Counted from the stretch's first letter, positions 7,421-17,564 are shown. The stretch: DNA of 33,880 nucleotides from JAFDXJ01 sp038257845 (GCA_038257845.1 JBBSQL010000033.1:1-33880), one strand, 5' to 3'. The notes: a model not told the origin generated them from the sequence alone. Program-made: numbers and translations.

Positions 7421-8383
7421 ATGCTGCAAGAAAAAAATAAACGAATAAAATTTTTATGCATTGCTTTTTTTGCAATGTTATTCCTGTTAAATGCTACAGC
7501 CATTTTTGCACAAAAAATTTCTGCCACGATCAGCAGGAATACCATTTTGATCGGTGAACAGGTAACCCTGCAATTGAAACTGGAAATGCAGGATCCGCCT
7601 GCATTCCAACTGCTTTCCTGGACGCCCGTTGCTGATTCTGCCAATCATATGACCGTTGTTAATCCTGGCAAATTGGATAGTGCTTCTGTAAATGGCATAT
7701 TTGATTTTACACAAAATATTATACTCACTTCTTTCGATACAGGCAACTGGAAAATAAAACCACTGCAAGTACTATTGAAAAATATTTCAACCGGCAAAAC
7801 ACTTGAGTTGTCTGCTGATAGTATCACCATCCAAATATTACCGGTGGATATTTCAGGCATGAGCGATTATCATGATATCAAAGATATAATTGAAGTCCAG
7901 GTAAAGCCACCTTATGAAAAATATATCTTGATTGGTTTGCTGGCATTAGCCACGCTGATTGTGATTTTTTTAATATGGAAAAAATTTAAAAAGAAAAAAC
8001 CAGTTATAGTTACACCAAAATCTGCGAAGCAACCTTATGATTTGGCGATGGATCAACTGCAAGTTTTGAAAAAAGAAAATCCACAAACTTTCACAGAAAT
8101 AAAAAGCTTTTATACAAAGCTTACGGATATTTGTAAATTATATATTTCCCAGGTCTTACCAGTACAAGCAACACATTTAACAACGGATGAGATAATGGTG
8201 CGTTTAACTGCTCATCTTAGTGATGAAAAAATAAGAACGAATTTTTTTCAACTTATGCGTTTTGCAGATGCCATCAAATTTGCAAAATATTTTCCACCGG
8301 ATGCGGAAAAAGATCAATCAATTTTCACGGCAACACAATTAATAAAACACATTGATTCATTCACGCAAAAGCAGGCACTATGA
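7421..8383 (+). CDS. membrane protein of the Bat cluster (BatD/DUF4381-like)
   Basis: This is a 320-residue protein with a signal peptide at 1-31 (ending AIFAQ), a beta-rich periplasmic domain at about 32-150, one membrane helix at about 167-186 (ILIGLLALATLIVIFLIW) followed by a Lys-rich stop, and a helical cytoplasmic tail at 200-320. The tail segment LMRFADAIKFAKYFPP resembles the end of DUF4381 and BatD-type proteins. Position between DUF58 and a VWA gene is the usual place for this family in Bacteroidota. Its stop overlaps the next start by four bases (ATGA). Molecular function is not known; a role as membrane partner of the MoxR/VWA assembly is inferred. Confidence 0.75.
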   Translation: MLQEKNKRIKFLCIAFFAMLFLLNATAIFAQKISATISRNTILIGEQVTLQLKLEMQDPPAFQLLSWTPVADSANHMTVVNPGKLDSASVNGIFDFTQNIILTSFDTGNWKIKPLQVLLKNISTGKTLELSADSITIQILPVDISGMSDYHDIKDIIEVQVKPPYEKYILIGLLALATLIVIFLIWKKFKKKKPVIVTPKSAKQPYDLAMDQLQVLKKENPQTFTEIKSFYTKLTDICKLYISQVLPVQATHLTTDEIMVRLTAHLSDEKIRTNFFQLMRFADAIKFAKYFPPDAEKDQSIFTATQLIKHIDSFTQKQAL

Positions 8384-9387
8384 TCACACAATGGATCAGC
8401 CATATTGAATTTCAATGGCCGTGGGTGCTGGCATTACTCCTCCTTTTGCCGGTCATGATCTGGGAATATTTACGCAAAAAAAATACACGTGATGCATCCA
8501 TGATGGTGACGACCACACATTTTTTGGAAGGCGTAAAAAGTATTAAAACATCCATGCTTCATTTCCCATTTTTTCTAAGATGCATTGCTGTTTTTTTACT
8601 CATCATTGCATTGGCCGGCCCGCGACAAAAATTTACAGAAGAAAAATCAAATGGCGAAGGCATTGATATGGTGCTTTGTTTTGATATCAGCGGAAGTATG
8701 ACTGCCACTGACTTTCAGCCCAGCCGGCTGGAAGCGGCAAAAGATGTGGCTGCAGATTTTGTAGCGCACAGGCCTGGCGACAGAATTGGTATTGTTATAT
8801 TTAGTAGCGTAAGTTTTACACTTTGTCCAATTACCACAGATCACAATACAGTATTGGATCAAATTAGAAATATTCAAAGTGGTTATTTGCAGGAAGAAGG
8901 CACGGCGATTGGTTCAGGTTTGGCCACCAGTGTGGACAGGCTGCGAAGTGGAGAATCAAAAAGTAAAGTAATTATTTTGCTTACGGATGGCGTGGATATC
9001 GGCGGTACAATTCCGCCGGATGTGGCTGTGCAAATGGCGAATTTGTATCATGTAAAAATTTATACAATTGGCATTGGCAGTGATAAAGAAATCAATGAAG
9101 TGGTGCAATCTCCTTTGGGAAATATTACGGAAAAAAGAAAACTGGAGTTTAATGAAGGCTTATTAAAAAATATTGCCCAACAAACAGGTGGTCAATATTT
9201 TCATGCTTCAGATAAACAGGCGCTCACAAATATTTATACAAGTATCAATGAATTGGAAAAATCAAAAGTGGAGATCACGACTTTTAATCACTACACCAAT
9301 AAATATTTACCATTAGTATTGATCGCAATGGCTTTACTGTTGTTAGAAATTATATTGCGTTTTACCGTTTTCCGAAAATTTCCTTAA
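8380..9387 (+). CDS. VWA domain membrane protein, BatA-like
   Basis: This is a 335-residue protein with the BatA layout. An N-terminal membrane region has helices at about 14-30 and 62-80. A von Willebrand A domain (about 94-290) carries the MIDAS motif DISGSM at 102-107, and LLTDGVDIGG supplies the later Asp. A C-terminal helix lies at about 308-328. The domain should sit on the outside of the inner membrane and bind a partner through a divalent metal. In other Bacteroidota batB, a TPR gene (batC) and batD follow; here the cluster ends and a convergent gene begins ten bases later. Confidence 0.9.
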   Translation: MITQWISHIEFQWPWVLALLLLLPVMIWEYLRKKNTRDASMMVTTTHFLEGVKSIKTSMLHFPFFLRCIAVFLLIIALAGPRQKFTEEKSNGEGIDMVLCFDISGSMTATDFQPSRLEAAKDVAADFVAHRPGDRIGIVIFSSVSFTLCPITTDHNTVLDQIRNIQSGYLQEEGTAIGSGLATSVDRLRSGESKSKVIILLTDGVDIGGTIPPDVAVQMANLYHVKIYTIGIGSDKEINEVVQSPLGNITEKRKLEFNEGLLKNIAQQTGGQYFHASDKQALTNIYTSINELEKSKVEITTFNHYTNKYLPLVLIAMALLLLEIILRFTVFRKFP

Positions 9388-9397
9388 ATAAAAAATA

Positions 9398-10039
9398 TTA
9401 ATCCTGTAAAAATGGATTGTGTTTTTTTTCATAACCAATAGTTGTTTCCGGGCCGTGGCCGGGATGAACGATCGTTTCATCCGGAAGACTGAATAATTTT
9501 TCCTTAATATGTCTCAATAAAGTTTCATGATCGCCGCCCGGCAGATCTGTACGTCCAATACTGTCGCGGAATAAAACATCTCCACCAATGACAAATCCTT
9601 GTTTTTCACAGTACAGACAAATGCTTCCCGGAGAATGGCCGGGCGTGAGTAAAACTTTTAATTCATCATCGCCCAATTTAATTATATCACCTTCATTGAT
9701 AAAAATTAATTCACCTGTAAAAGCGGTTAATTCTACGCCATACATGGCAGCCGCTTCGGGGCTACGTTTCAGCACGATTTCTTCCTGCGGATGAAGATGC
9801 AGGGGCAAATCCCATTTTAAAAATGCATCATTATTCCCAAAAATATGGTCTAAATGACAGTGGGTATTAATGAGTTGGGCCATGCGCAGTTTTTTTTCTG
9901 CAATAAATTTTTGGAGCATTTCTGTTTCGCCCGGGGAAAAACAGCCGGGGTCTATCAGTAAAGCCATACCCATTTCGTTATAAAGTACGTATGTATTTTC
10001 CTGGAATGGATTGAATGCAAATACTTTTATATTGATCAT
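9398..10039 (-). CDS. MBL-fold metallo-hydrolase (glyoxalase II-like)
   Basis: This is a 213-residue metallo-beta-lactamase-fold enzyme. Metal ligands are visible in NTHCHLDH (H60, H62, D64, H65), in TPGHSPGS (H135), in GGDVLF (D154) and in HPGHGPET (H192 or H195). The size and motif spacing fit the small hydroxyacylglutathione-hydrolase-like group (YcbL type), which hydrolyses thioesters; the C-terminal substrate domain of true glyoxalase II is missing, so the natural substrate is uncertain. It is cytoplasmic and converges with the Bat cluster. It diverges from the PD40 gene across about 60 bases with no good promoter match for either. Confidence 0.92.
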   Translation of the reverse strand: MINIKVFAFNPFQENTYVLYNEMGMALLIDPGCFSPGETEMLQKFIAEKKLRMAQLINTHCHLDHIFGNNDAFLKWDLPLHLHPQEEIVLKRSPEAAAMYGVELTAFTGELIFINEGDIIKLGDDELKVLLTPGHSPGSICLYCEKQGFVIGGDVLFRDSIGRTDLPGGDHETLLRHIKEKLFSLPDETIVHPGHGPETTIGYEKKHNPFLQD

Positions 10040-10102
10040 AGCGTTTTTTTTACAATCGGTTTACAACTATTTATACTAATTTTAAAATTCTAAAAATTGG
10101 AT

Positions 10103-13100
10103 ATGCAAGATAAACACCTTTGGCCGCGATTGGGTATTTTATGTGTGATCTTTTTACTGCCCTTTTTTGTACAGGCACAGGTAAATACAGTGACATTTGG
10201 TAAAAACCGCCTGCAATACAAAAAATTTAACTGGCAATATTACCAAAGCCGGAATTTCAATGCCTACTTCAATGGAGATGGCCAGGAACTGGGAAAATAT
10301 GTAGTAGAAATTGCAGAGCAGGAACTTCCTGGAATAGAAACCGCCGCGGAATATTCACTGCGCAACCGTGCGAATTTTGTCATCTATAATAATTATGATG
10401 ATTTTAAAAGCAGCAATATCGGCCTGGGAATTGACTGGCAAAGTTCCGGCGGGTTGACTAAACTCGTCAATAATAAAGTGGTTTTATTTTATGATGGAAA
10501 TAAAAATAATTTAAAAGAACAGATTCGCCAGGGCATTGCAAAAATCCTCGTGGACAATCTTTTATTCGGTGATGATTTGGGGGAAATAGCCAGCAACCAG
10601 GCATTGCTCGATCTGCCGCAATGGTTGACCGATGGTTACGTGGAATATATTGGCACACCCTGGAGCACTAAGTTTGATGATGATTTAAAAAGCGCTATCC
10701 TCGGTGGCGATTATAATAGTTTTTATCAATTCGCTTTTGATAAACCAGTTCTTGCTGGCCATGCATTCTGGTATTATATTTCTGAAAGGTATAAGCCTCA
10801 GAACGTAACGTATTTTTTATACCTCACGCGTTTATACAAAAATTTGAATACAGCTTCTGAAAAAATCGCGAAGAAAAAATTTAAATACATGCTCCAGGAT
10901 TTTATGGAGTATGAGCAGGACAGGTATGCAAAAGATATTAAACAAAGAAGAAATGCACCGAAAGGAAAATTGAGCGTGATAGAGGAAATCAAAAAGGGCG
11001 ATGACTTTTATCATTTTGCAGCGAACCCAAATCCTAAAAATAATTCTTATGCCGTAGTGCAATATACCAAAGGAAAATACGGCGTAAAATACGTGGACAA
11101 TTTGTATGAATCAAAAACCATTCTTGACTACGGCGTGCGCACTTTAAGCGGAGACATTAATCCAAATTATCCCATTCTTTCCTGGGATGGAAAGGGCAGC
11201 CGTTTATTGGTGATTTATTCTAAAGAAGGAAAAATTCACATGTTTGTATATGATGTCATCGCCAATATCAAAAGATTTCAGCAGGAGATAGAAGGCGTGG
11301 ATCAAATAATTGATGCAGGCTTTATGCTGGATGCAAATACTTTATTGATGAGTGCCGTGAAAAATGGTCATTCCGATATTTTTATTTATAAAATTGATAG
11401 TGGAAAATTCAAGCAACTGACCAATGACCAGTATGATGATTTGGATCCGAATTTTGTGTCGTTTCCAAACAGGACGGGCATTTTATTTTCTTCCAACCGG
11501 CCCGGGATAAATACATCAAAATCTGATACTGCCCTGCCGGGAAATTATCCATTTAATATTTACCTGATTGATCTGCTGAATAACAGTGAGTTTAAGCAAA
11601 TGACAAAACTTACGGATGTGAAATTTGGCAATGCACGTTATCCCATGCAATACAACCTCAACCACTATACCTATGTGAGTGATGAAAATGGAATTGCCAA
11701 CAGGTGGGCAGGCTTTTTTTCCACACAGCGCGATGGCATTGACACACTTTTATATATCGGCGAAGATGTATTGCGTAATCCAGATGAAAAAGAATTGGAT
11801 TCCACATTACGCGCCAATAGAAAACAAGCGCCGGATAGTGTAAGTTATTTTGCCGTGTATAAAGATTCCACTTATACATTTCCCATTACCAATTATCAAA
11901 GCAGTTTATTGGAGTCCAGGGTAGCAGGCAATAATGGCCAGGTAAGTGAAGTAAGGCGGGAAGGCGATTTGAAATTTTTATATAAATTAAAAGTGGACTC
12001 CATTGCTTTGCGCAAAAGAAATATAAATGCGCGGCCTACAGAATTTATCCGGCAAAGTATGCTGAGCAAAAATATTGAAACCGGTAAAGCCATAGAATTA
12101 AAATCGGATACGTTAGAATCAAAATCTGAAAACCGGGTTTTTCAAAACCAGTTTGACAAGGGCAACAATGATTCATCCTATATAAAAGCAATTAGAGATA
12201 TACCTGTTGCACAACGCGCATTGGAGGATTTGAAATTGTATAAATATAAATTGAAATTCAATTCTGATTATGTGCTTGCAGGCATTTCCAATAGTGTGAT
12301 CGTAAATAATTATCAGCCTTACAACGGCGGCTACGGGCCAATTTCATTAAGTAATGGCAATGATATTAATTTTACTTTTCGTGTAGGGGTGAGTGATTTA
12401 ATGGAAGATATTAAATTGATTGGCGGCTATCGTTTTGGTACTTCCCTGTCCGATAAAGATGCATTTATTTCTTACCAGAATTACCGCAAAATGATTGATT
12501 GGGGCGTTACGTATTATCGCAGCACTACCACAGATTATTTTGGTTTTTTCAAAGGCCCGAAAGGCGCTTATGACAACAGGTTATTTACAAGTATTTACCA
12601 GTTTAATATTGCGTATCCATTGAATGAAGTGAAAAGTTTACGCGCATCTGTAGGCTACAGAACAGATCGCGGTGTGGTGCGGCCATTTGTTACTTTGGTT
12701 GATCCAAACACCGGCCAGACTGTGTCTTTCCCGGATCCTACAGCATTTGATATTCCTGATTCCACATCTGCTACGTTGCTCACGCATGTAGAATATGTGC
12801 ATGACAACAGTATTAATCCAACCATGAATATCTGGAATGGTTTACGATTTAAAATTTATGGTGACTTTAATATGCCCATAGGCAAAAGTGCGATCAAAGG
12901 AAAGACTACTGTGAATCTCGGTTTTGATGCGCGATATTATTATAAAATTTATCGCAATTTTATCTGGGCTACAAGAGCAGCCGGTGACTTCTCTTTTGGC
13001 GAAGCAAAATTATTGTATTACCTCGGCGGCGCGGATGGCTGGATTAATCCAAAATTCAATAATGCCAACAGACCGGCACCGGATCAGAATTATGCATTTC

Positions 13101-13516
13101 AATCTCTCGCGTTGAATATGCGTGGATATATTCAAAATGTTGCCAATGGAAATAATGCAGTGGTCATCAATAGTGAATTGAGATTGCCTGTATTTTCAAC
13201 ACTTTTTAATAAACCCATCAACAATGCATTCCTGCGTACATTCCAGTTGATCCAATTTATTGATTTGGGTACTGCGTGGAATGGAGGCTTCAATGCGTTC
13301 GAAAGACCAACATATATCTATCCTCCTGCCGATCCAAATAATCCTGTAAGCATTCGTCAGAAAGCTGGTGGTATCGGGCCTTTCGCTGGTGGTTATGGTT
13401 TTGGTGCAAGAGGAAGTTTGTTGGGTTATTTTTTAAAGTTGGATGCAGGTTGGCCAATGAATGGATTCTTCCAGGGAAAACCAATTTGGTATTTTGCGCT
13501 CGGACTTGATTTTTAA
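10103..13516 (+). CDS. large envelope protein: degenerate peptidase-MA-like domain, PD40 propeller, C-terminal beta-barrel
   Basis: The ATG at 10103 is preferred to a TTG six bases earlier, giving 1137 residues. A signal peptide (ILCVIFLLPFFVQAQ) comes first. Residues about 30-260 resemble the gluzincin-type peptidase-MA region, including LPQWLTDGYVEYIG, the 'P.WL.eG.aEY' element. Where the HExxH zinc motif is expected, just upstream, the sequence reads KEQIRQGIAKILVDN, so the catalytic motif looks lost. Residues about 310-560 hold TolB/WD40-like PD40 repeats (for example LFSSNRPG). The last 400 residues are rich in alternating aromatic strands and end in WYFALGLDF, as outer-membrane barrels do. 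It is probably an outer-membrane or surface protein; the function is unknown. Confidence 0.75.
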   Translation: MQDKHLWPRLGILCVIFLLPFFVQAQVNTVTFGKNRLQYKKFNWQYYQSRNFNAYFNGDGQELGKYVVEIAEQELPGIETAAEYSLRNRANFVIYNNYDDFKSSNIGLGIDWQSSGGLTKLVNNKVVLFYDGNKNNLKEQIRQGIAKILVDNLLFGDDLGEIASNQALLDLPQWLTDGYVEYIGTPWSTKFDDDLKSAILGGDYNSFYQFAFDKPVLAGHAFWYYISERYKPQNVTYFLYLTRLYKNLNTASEKIAKKKFKYMLQDFMEYEQDRYAKDIKQRRNAPKGKLSVIEEIKKGDDFYHFAANPNPKNNSYAVVQYTKGKYGVKYVDNLYESKTILDYGVRTLSGDINPNYPILSWDGKGSRLLVIYSKEGKIHMFVYDVIANIKRFQQEIEGVDQIIDAGFMLDANTLLMSAVKNGHSDIFIYKIDSGKFKQLTNDQYDDLDPNFVSFPNRTGILFSSNRPGINTSKSDTALPGNYPFNIYLIDLLNNSEFKQMTKLTDVKFGNARYPMQYNLNHYTYVSDENGIANRWAGFFSTQRDGIDTLLYIGEDVLRNPDEKELDSTLRANRKQAPDSVSYFAVYKDSTYTFPITNYQSSLLESRVAGNNGQVSEVRREGDLKFLYKLKVDSIALRKRNINARPTEFIRQSMLSKNIETGKAIELKSDTLESKSENRVFQNQFDKGNNDSSYIKAIRDIPVAQRALEDLKLYKYKLKFNSDYVLAGISNSVIVNNYQPYNGGYGPISLSNGNDINFTFRVGVSDLMEDIKLIGGYRFGTSLSDKDAFISYQNYRKMIDWGVTYYRSTTTDYFGFFKGPKGAYDNRLFTSIYQFNIAYPLNEVKSLRASVGYRTDRGVVRPFVTLVDPNTGQTVSFPDPTAFDIPDSTSATLLTHVEYVHDNSINPTMNIWNGLRFKIYGDFNMPIGKSAIKGKTTVNLGFDARYYYKIYRNFIWATRAAGDFSFGEAKLLYYLGGADGWINPKFNNANRPAPDQNYAFQSLALNMRGYIQNVANGNNAVVINSELRLPVFSTLFNKPINNAFLRTFQLIQFIDLGTAWNGGFNAFERPTYIYPPADPNNPVSIRQKAGGIGPFAGGYGFGARGSLLGYFLKLDAGWPMNGFFQGKPIWYFALGLDF

Positions 13517-13899
13517 TGCAACGTGGAATTGAAGTAAAACCAGATTTTCGGAATAAAAATAATGGCCGCAACGATCGCTGAAATAATACTGCAAACCAGT
13601 ACAGCGGCTGCGGAAACATCTTTGATGTATTGAATGTTTTTATTAAATTCGGGATGCATCAGGTCGCAGGTTTTCTCTAAAGCACTGTTGAACATTTCCG
13701 CGCCAAGCACCATTGCAATACAAAGTAGTATGCTGATCCATTCCAGTGAATTGCATTTAAAATAAAATGCCATGAAAATAATAATGATGGTGCAAACCAA
13801 TTCTATCCGGCCATTCCTTTCTGTTTTGAAAAAGCGGAACAAGCCAATGAATGCATGTTTGAATGCAGACTTGAATGGATGACTTCCTGGTAGTGACAT
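13513..13899 (-). CDS. dgkA: diacylglycerol kinase / undecaprenol kinase family (DgkA)
   Basis: This is a 128-residue, three-helix membrane kinase. Hydrophobic segments lie at about 33-48, 52-70 and 98-118. The family signature appears as GAEMFNSALEKTCDL (66-80) and KDVSAAAVL (93-101), with ERNGRIEL before the first helix. DgkA enzymes phosphorylate diacylglycerol or undecaprenol with ATP at the inner membrane, recycling lipid from envelope synthesis. The two activities cannot be told apart from this sequence. Its 3' end overlaps that of the PD40 gene by four bases on the opposite strand. Confidence 0.9.
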   Translation of the reverse strand: MSLPGSHPFKSAFKHAFIGLFRFFKTERNGRIELVCTIIIIFMAFYFKCNSLEWISILLCIAMVLGAEMFNSALEKTCDLMHPEFNKNIQYIKDVSAAAVLVCSIISAIVAAIIFIPKIWFYFNSTLH

Positions 13900-14059
13900 G
13901 AATATTATTTATTAAATCTAATAAAGCGATTTATTAAAAATAAAATATTTTTGATACAAAATTTAAAGAAAGTTTAAATTGAAGCAATTCATCTAAAAAG
14001 TAAAAGCCTTTCTTTGCATAGCCTTTTTAAAACAACTTCCACCCAAACAGTATTTTTAC

Positions 14060-16381
14060 ATGTGGTATAAGATAGGAGCATTCTTACTAAAATTTCGATT
14101 GACCATTTTAATCGCACTGGTTTTGTTCACTGCTTTTATGACGTATAAAGCATCGCAGGCAAAGATCAGTTATGAATTTTCAAAAGCGATACCGGTAACC
14201 AATTCGAAATATATTGATTATGAAAATTTCAAAAAGAAATTCGGTGATGATGGATCTACGCTGGTTTTAGGCCTTCAGTCAGATTCTTTTTTTACCACAA
14301 AGAATTTCAATGCTTTATTGCAATTAAAAAAAGACATTGAAGCGATTCCGGGTGTATTGAATTTTTTGAGTATTGAAAATGCACCGGGACTAAAAAGAGA
14401 TGATTCTTTAAAACGATTCATTGCCACTAAAATATTTCAGCCTCCATTCGCTGAATTATCGCTGGACAGCAGCCGGAAAGTATTTGAAAACCTGCCTTTT
14501 TATAATGGCTTTTTATACAATGCTGAAACACATGCTTATCTCATGGCCGTTTCTGTAAATAAAGATTCAGCCAATAGCGGTGCACGGGTAGTACTTATGC
14601 AACGTGTAGAAAATGCGGTGAATAATTTTGAAAAAAATACTGCGCTGAAAGTACATATCAGTGGTCTGCCATATATACGCACGAAAGTGTCACAGAAACT
14701 GGATAAAGAAATGCGCTTATTTATTATTGGTTCGCTGTTGTTTTCTGCGATAACATTATTGATTTTTTTTCGCTCCTTATACGCCATGCTTATAAGCTTA
14801 GTTGTTGTAGGGATTGGTGTTATCTGCAGTTTTGCTACAATGGTTTTGCTGGGCTATACAATAACTGCACTCGGCGTGCTTATACCTCCTTTGATTGTTG
14901 TAATTGGAATACCCAATTGCATTTATTTTTTAAATAAATACCATACGGCTTACGGGGAAACGAATTCCAAAAATGCAGCGATTATACAAATGACCGGGCG
15001 TATGGGCATTGTTACACTCTTCTGTAACATCACTGCAGCTATTGGTTTTGGCGTTTTTGCATTAACACAAAGTAGTTTGCTGAAAGAATTTGGAATTGTT
15101 TCCGGCATTAATATCCTGCTCTTATTTTTTATATCCCTTTTCTTATTGCCACCAGCACTGAGTTATCTGCCTTCTCCAAAACCAAGACATTTTCGTTACT
15201 TAAATTCTAAAAAATTAAACACGGTACTGGAGAAGATTACCGCTATTGTTTTTACCAAAAAAATAATTGTATATGCTGTTTCGATTGCAGCTATTATTTT
15301 TTCCATCACAGGAATGATGCGTTTAAATACGCAAGCCTTCATCGTGGATGATCTGCCAAAAACGGGCAGTATTTATACCAATCTCAAATGGTTTGAACAA
15401 CAATTTAAAGGCATCATGCCTTTGGAAATAGAAGTGGATACAAAAAGAAGAAATGGACTTCTGAGAAATACTACGACCATTGAAAAAATAAATGAGTTCA
15501 GCAATTATATTGCATCGGGCAATCAAACGGCAAAGCCAATGTCTTTTATTACTGCATTAAAGTTTGCAAAGCAGGCATATTACGATGGTGATAGCGTGAA
15601 TTATAATTTGCCCACCGAATTTGATATGCCTTTTTTAGCGCAATACCTGAAAAAGAATAATGAAGTGGATGGCACAAATAAAAATCTTTTGACGATCATG
15701 AATAGTTATATTGACAGCACGAAAGAAACGGCGCGAATCACTGTCAATATGGAAGATATCGGAAGTAAAAAATTGCCTGATTTACTGAAGCAATATGATT
15801 CTGTTGCCAATACAATTTTTGATACGGCTCATTTTAAAATCACTTATACCGGTGCAACAATTACTTTCCTGGAAGGCACAAAATATGTTGTGGAAGGTTT
15901 AAAGAGCAGTATTTTCTGGGCGCTTACAATTATCGCCGTATGCATGTTATTTCTTTTTGGCTCTTTCCGGATATTGCTTTGCTCATTGATACCAAACATT
16001 ATTCCACTGATGTTTACAGCCGGCATTATGGGCTGGACGGGCATTGCCCTGAAACCCTCTACAGTGCTTATTTTCAGCATTGCATTGGGTATAGCGATAG
16101 ATGTAACGATCCGGTTTTTGGTGAACTATAAACAGGAGTTGCCTGAATATGGAAATAACATTGATCAAACACTAAAGGCCACAATTCAGCATACAGGCAT
16201 CAGTATTTTATATACATCAATGGTGTTGATTGCAGGATTTATTATTTTTTGTTTCAGCGATTTCAGTGGCACAAAAGCATTGGGCTGGCTTACATCAATA
16301 ACATTGGTGATTGCAACAATTGCCAACCTCGTTTTGTTACCAATTTTGATCAGGGACCTGTCATCAAAGAAGAAAAAATAG
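14060..16381 (+). CDS. MMPL/RND-family transporter
   Basis: This is a 773-residue inner-membrane protein with the RND duplication: one N-terminal helix (about 12-28), a periplasmic domain (30-215), five helices (about 217-362), then helix seven (about 395-415), a second periplasmic domain (415-605) and five more helices to 760. This is the MMPL layout of proteins that move lipids or other hydrophobic molecules using the proton gradient. Size and topology match single-polypeptide exporters that lack the fusion and outer-membrane partners of tripartite pumps; none are nearby. TATTTTTA at 14051-14058, one base off the -7 consensus, directly abuts the ATG, so the message may be leaderless. The transported substrate cannot be named. 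Confidence 0.9.
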   Translation: MWYKIGAFLLKFRLTILIALVLFTAFMTYKASQAKISYEFSKAIPVTNSKYIDYENFKKKFGDDGSTLVLGLQSDSFFTTKNFNALLQLKKDIEAIPGVLNFLSIENAPGLKRDDSLKRFIATKIFQPPFAELSLDSSRKVFENLPFYNGFLYNAETHAYLMAVSVNKDSANSGARVVLMQRVENAVNNFEKNTALKVHISGLPYIRTKVSQKLDKEMRLFIIGSLLFSAITLLIFFRSLYAMLISLVVVGIGVICSFATMVLLGYTITALGVLIPPLIVVIGIPNCIYFLNKYHTAYGETNSKNAAIIQMTGRMGIVTLFCNITAAIGFGVFALTQSSLLKEFGIVSGINILLLFFISLFLLPPALSYLPSPKPRHFRYLNSKKLNTVLEKITAIVFTKKIIVYAVSIAAIIFSITGMMRLNTQAFIVDDLPKTGSIYTNLKWFEQQFKGIMPLEIEVDTKRRNGLLRNTTTIEKINEFSNYIASGNQTAKPMSFITALKFAKQAYYDGDSVNYNLPTEFDMPFLAQYLKKNNEVDGTNKNLLTIMNSYIDSTKETARITVNMEDIGSKKLPDLLKQYDSVANTIFDTAHFKITYTGATITFLEGTKYVVEGLKSSIFWALTIIAVCMLFLFGSFRILLCSLIPNIIPLMFTAGIMGWTGIALKPSTVLIFSIALGIAIDVTIRFLVNYKQELPEYGNNIDQTLKATIQHTGISILYTSMVLIAGFIIFCFSDFSGTKALGWLTSITLVIATIANLVLLPILIRDLSSKKKK

Positions 16382-16410
16382 CAAGGTGCACTTATAAATA
16401 TGTTCTGCTT

Positions 16411-17544
16411 TTATTTTAAAACTTCCTGTAATTTTTGCTGCAATGCCGGCCCTCTCAAATTTGTAGCAACGATAATTCCATCCGGGTTGATGAGTACATT
16501 AAATGGGATGCCTTCAAACTGGTAAGTAGTTACCGCTTCACTTTGCCATTGTTTGAGGTCACTCATCTGGTTCCAATTAAGCCCGTCTTTTTTTATAGCA
16601 TCCAGCCAGGCAGCTTTATCATTATCCAGGGAAACGCCCAATATGGTAAAATTTTTATCTTTAAATTGATTGAATGCTGCCACTACATTTGGATTTTCCT
16701 GGCGGCATGGGCCACACCAGCTTGCCCAAAAATCTACGAGTACATATTTTCCTTTAAAGTTTTGAATACTCATTGGTTTGCCGTTTACATCCGGCATAGT
16801 AAGATCAGGTGCGGGTTTATTGAGCAACGTATTTCCGGCACTCATCCCCTGAGATGCTGCACTATTTTTTGTAAGATTCGTTTTGAACGCAAGGAGACCG
16901 GTATGATTTTGAAATCTTGATAATGCATTTGTTACCAGTGAATCAAGCACATCTTCCTGCATGGTGGCGCGTGCCATATACAATGCATAATAGATTGCCG
17001 CGGGGTTATTCGATTTGGTAATAAAGTTTTTGGTATTATTATTCATTGAGGTCATTTCTTCCATACCGCGGTTTTTCATTAATTGAACCAGTGAATCATT
17101 TCCGGGATTTGTACTCAATGAATCAACCTGGTAATAAATACCTGAAAGCATGGAATCTTTGGCGCGATAGGCATTGATAAATTCATACAAATTTTTTGTT
17201 GCTTCACTGCCGCCAATCTCCGGCAACCTGAACCCATCCAAATTAATATTTAAAGTAATCGCATTGCCATCATTGATGAATATACCCGCGGGTATATGAT
17301 TGAGTGTTACCAGGAAAAGTCCTTGCTCTGATGCGCTTCCTTTCATTGAATAATTCCCGGATTTATCCAGGATGGCAGAATCCAGTATTAACGGTTCTTT
17401 GGTATCATAAGAAACTTTTTCCAGGTAAACGGAATCTGAAGGTGCACCTTTGATATGGCCACTAATACTGAAATTTCCTGTATCAGAATTTTTGCATGAG
17501 AATGCAATAATGACTAATATAAAAATCCGGGAGATATATTTCAT
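16411..17544 (-). CDS. TlpA-like thioredoxin-fold lipoprotein with DUF4369 domain
   Basis: This is a 377-residue lipoprotein. The signal peptide ends in the lipobox AFSC, so C17 would be lipidated. Residues about 25-115 form a DUF4369 domain, common in Bacteroidota ahead of thioredoxin folds. The linker is helical. Residues about 240-377 form an AhpC/TSA-TlpA domain with WASWCGPC (Cys267 and Cys270), the redox pair. It should face the periplasm and reduce or exchange disulfides, for example in cytochrome maturation or oxidative stress. It starts 20 bases after gatB on the same strand and probably shares its transcript. No Ccs or Dsb partner gene is near. Confidence 0.9.
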   Translation of the reverse strand: MKYISRIFILVIIAFSCKNSDTGNFSISGHIKGAPSDSVYLEKVSYDTKEPLILDSAILDKSGNYSMKGSASEQGLFLVTLNHIPAGIFINDGNAITLNINLDGFRLPEIGGSEATKNLYEFINAYRAKDSMLSGIYYQVDSLSTNPGNDSLVQLMKNRGMEEMTSMNNNTKNFITKSNNPAAIYYALYMARATMQEDVLDSLVTNALSRFQNHTGLLAFKTNLTKNSAASQGMSAGNTLLNKPAPDLTMPDVNGKPMSIQNFKGKYVLVDFWASWCGPCRQENPNVVAAFNQFKDKNFTILGVSLDNDKAAWLDAIKKDGLNWNQMSDLKQWQSEAVTTYQFEGIPFNVLINPDGIIVATNLRGPALQQKLQEVLK

Positions 17545-17564
17545 GATCGTTGTCTTTCGTGTTT

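Noticed and set aside
16435..16920. 161-residue plus-strand ORF
   Set aside because: It is antisense to the TlpA-like gene, with no recognisable domain.
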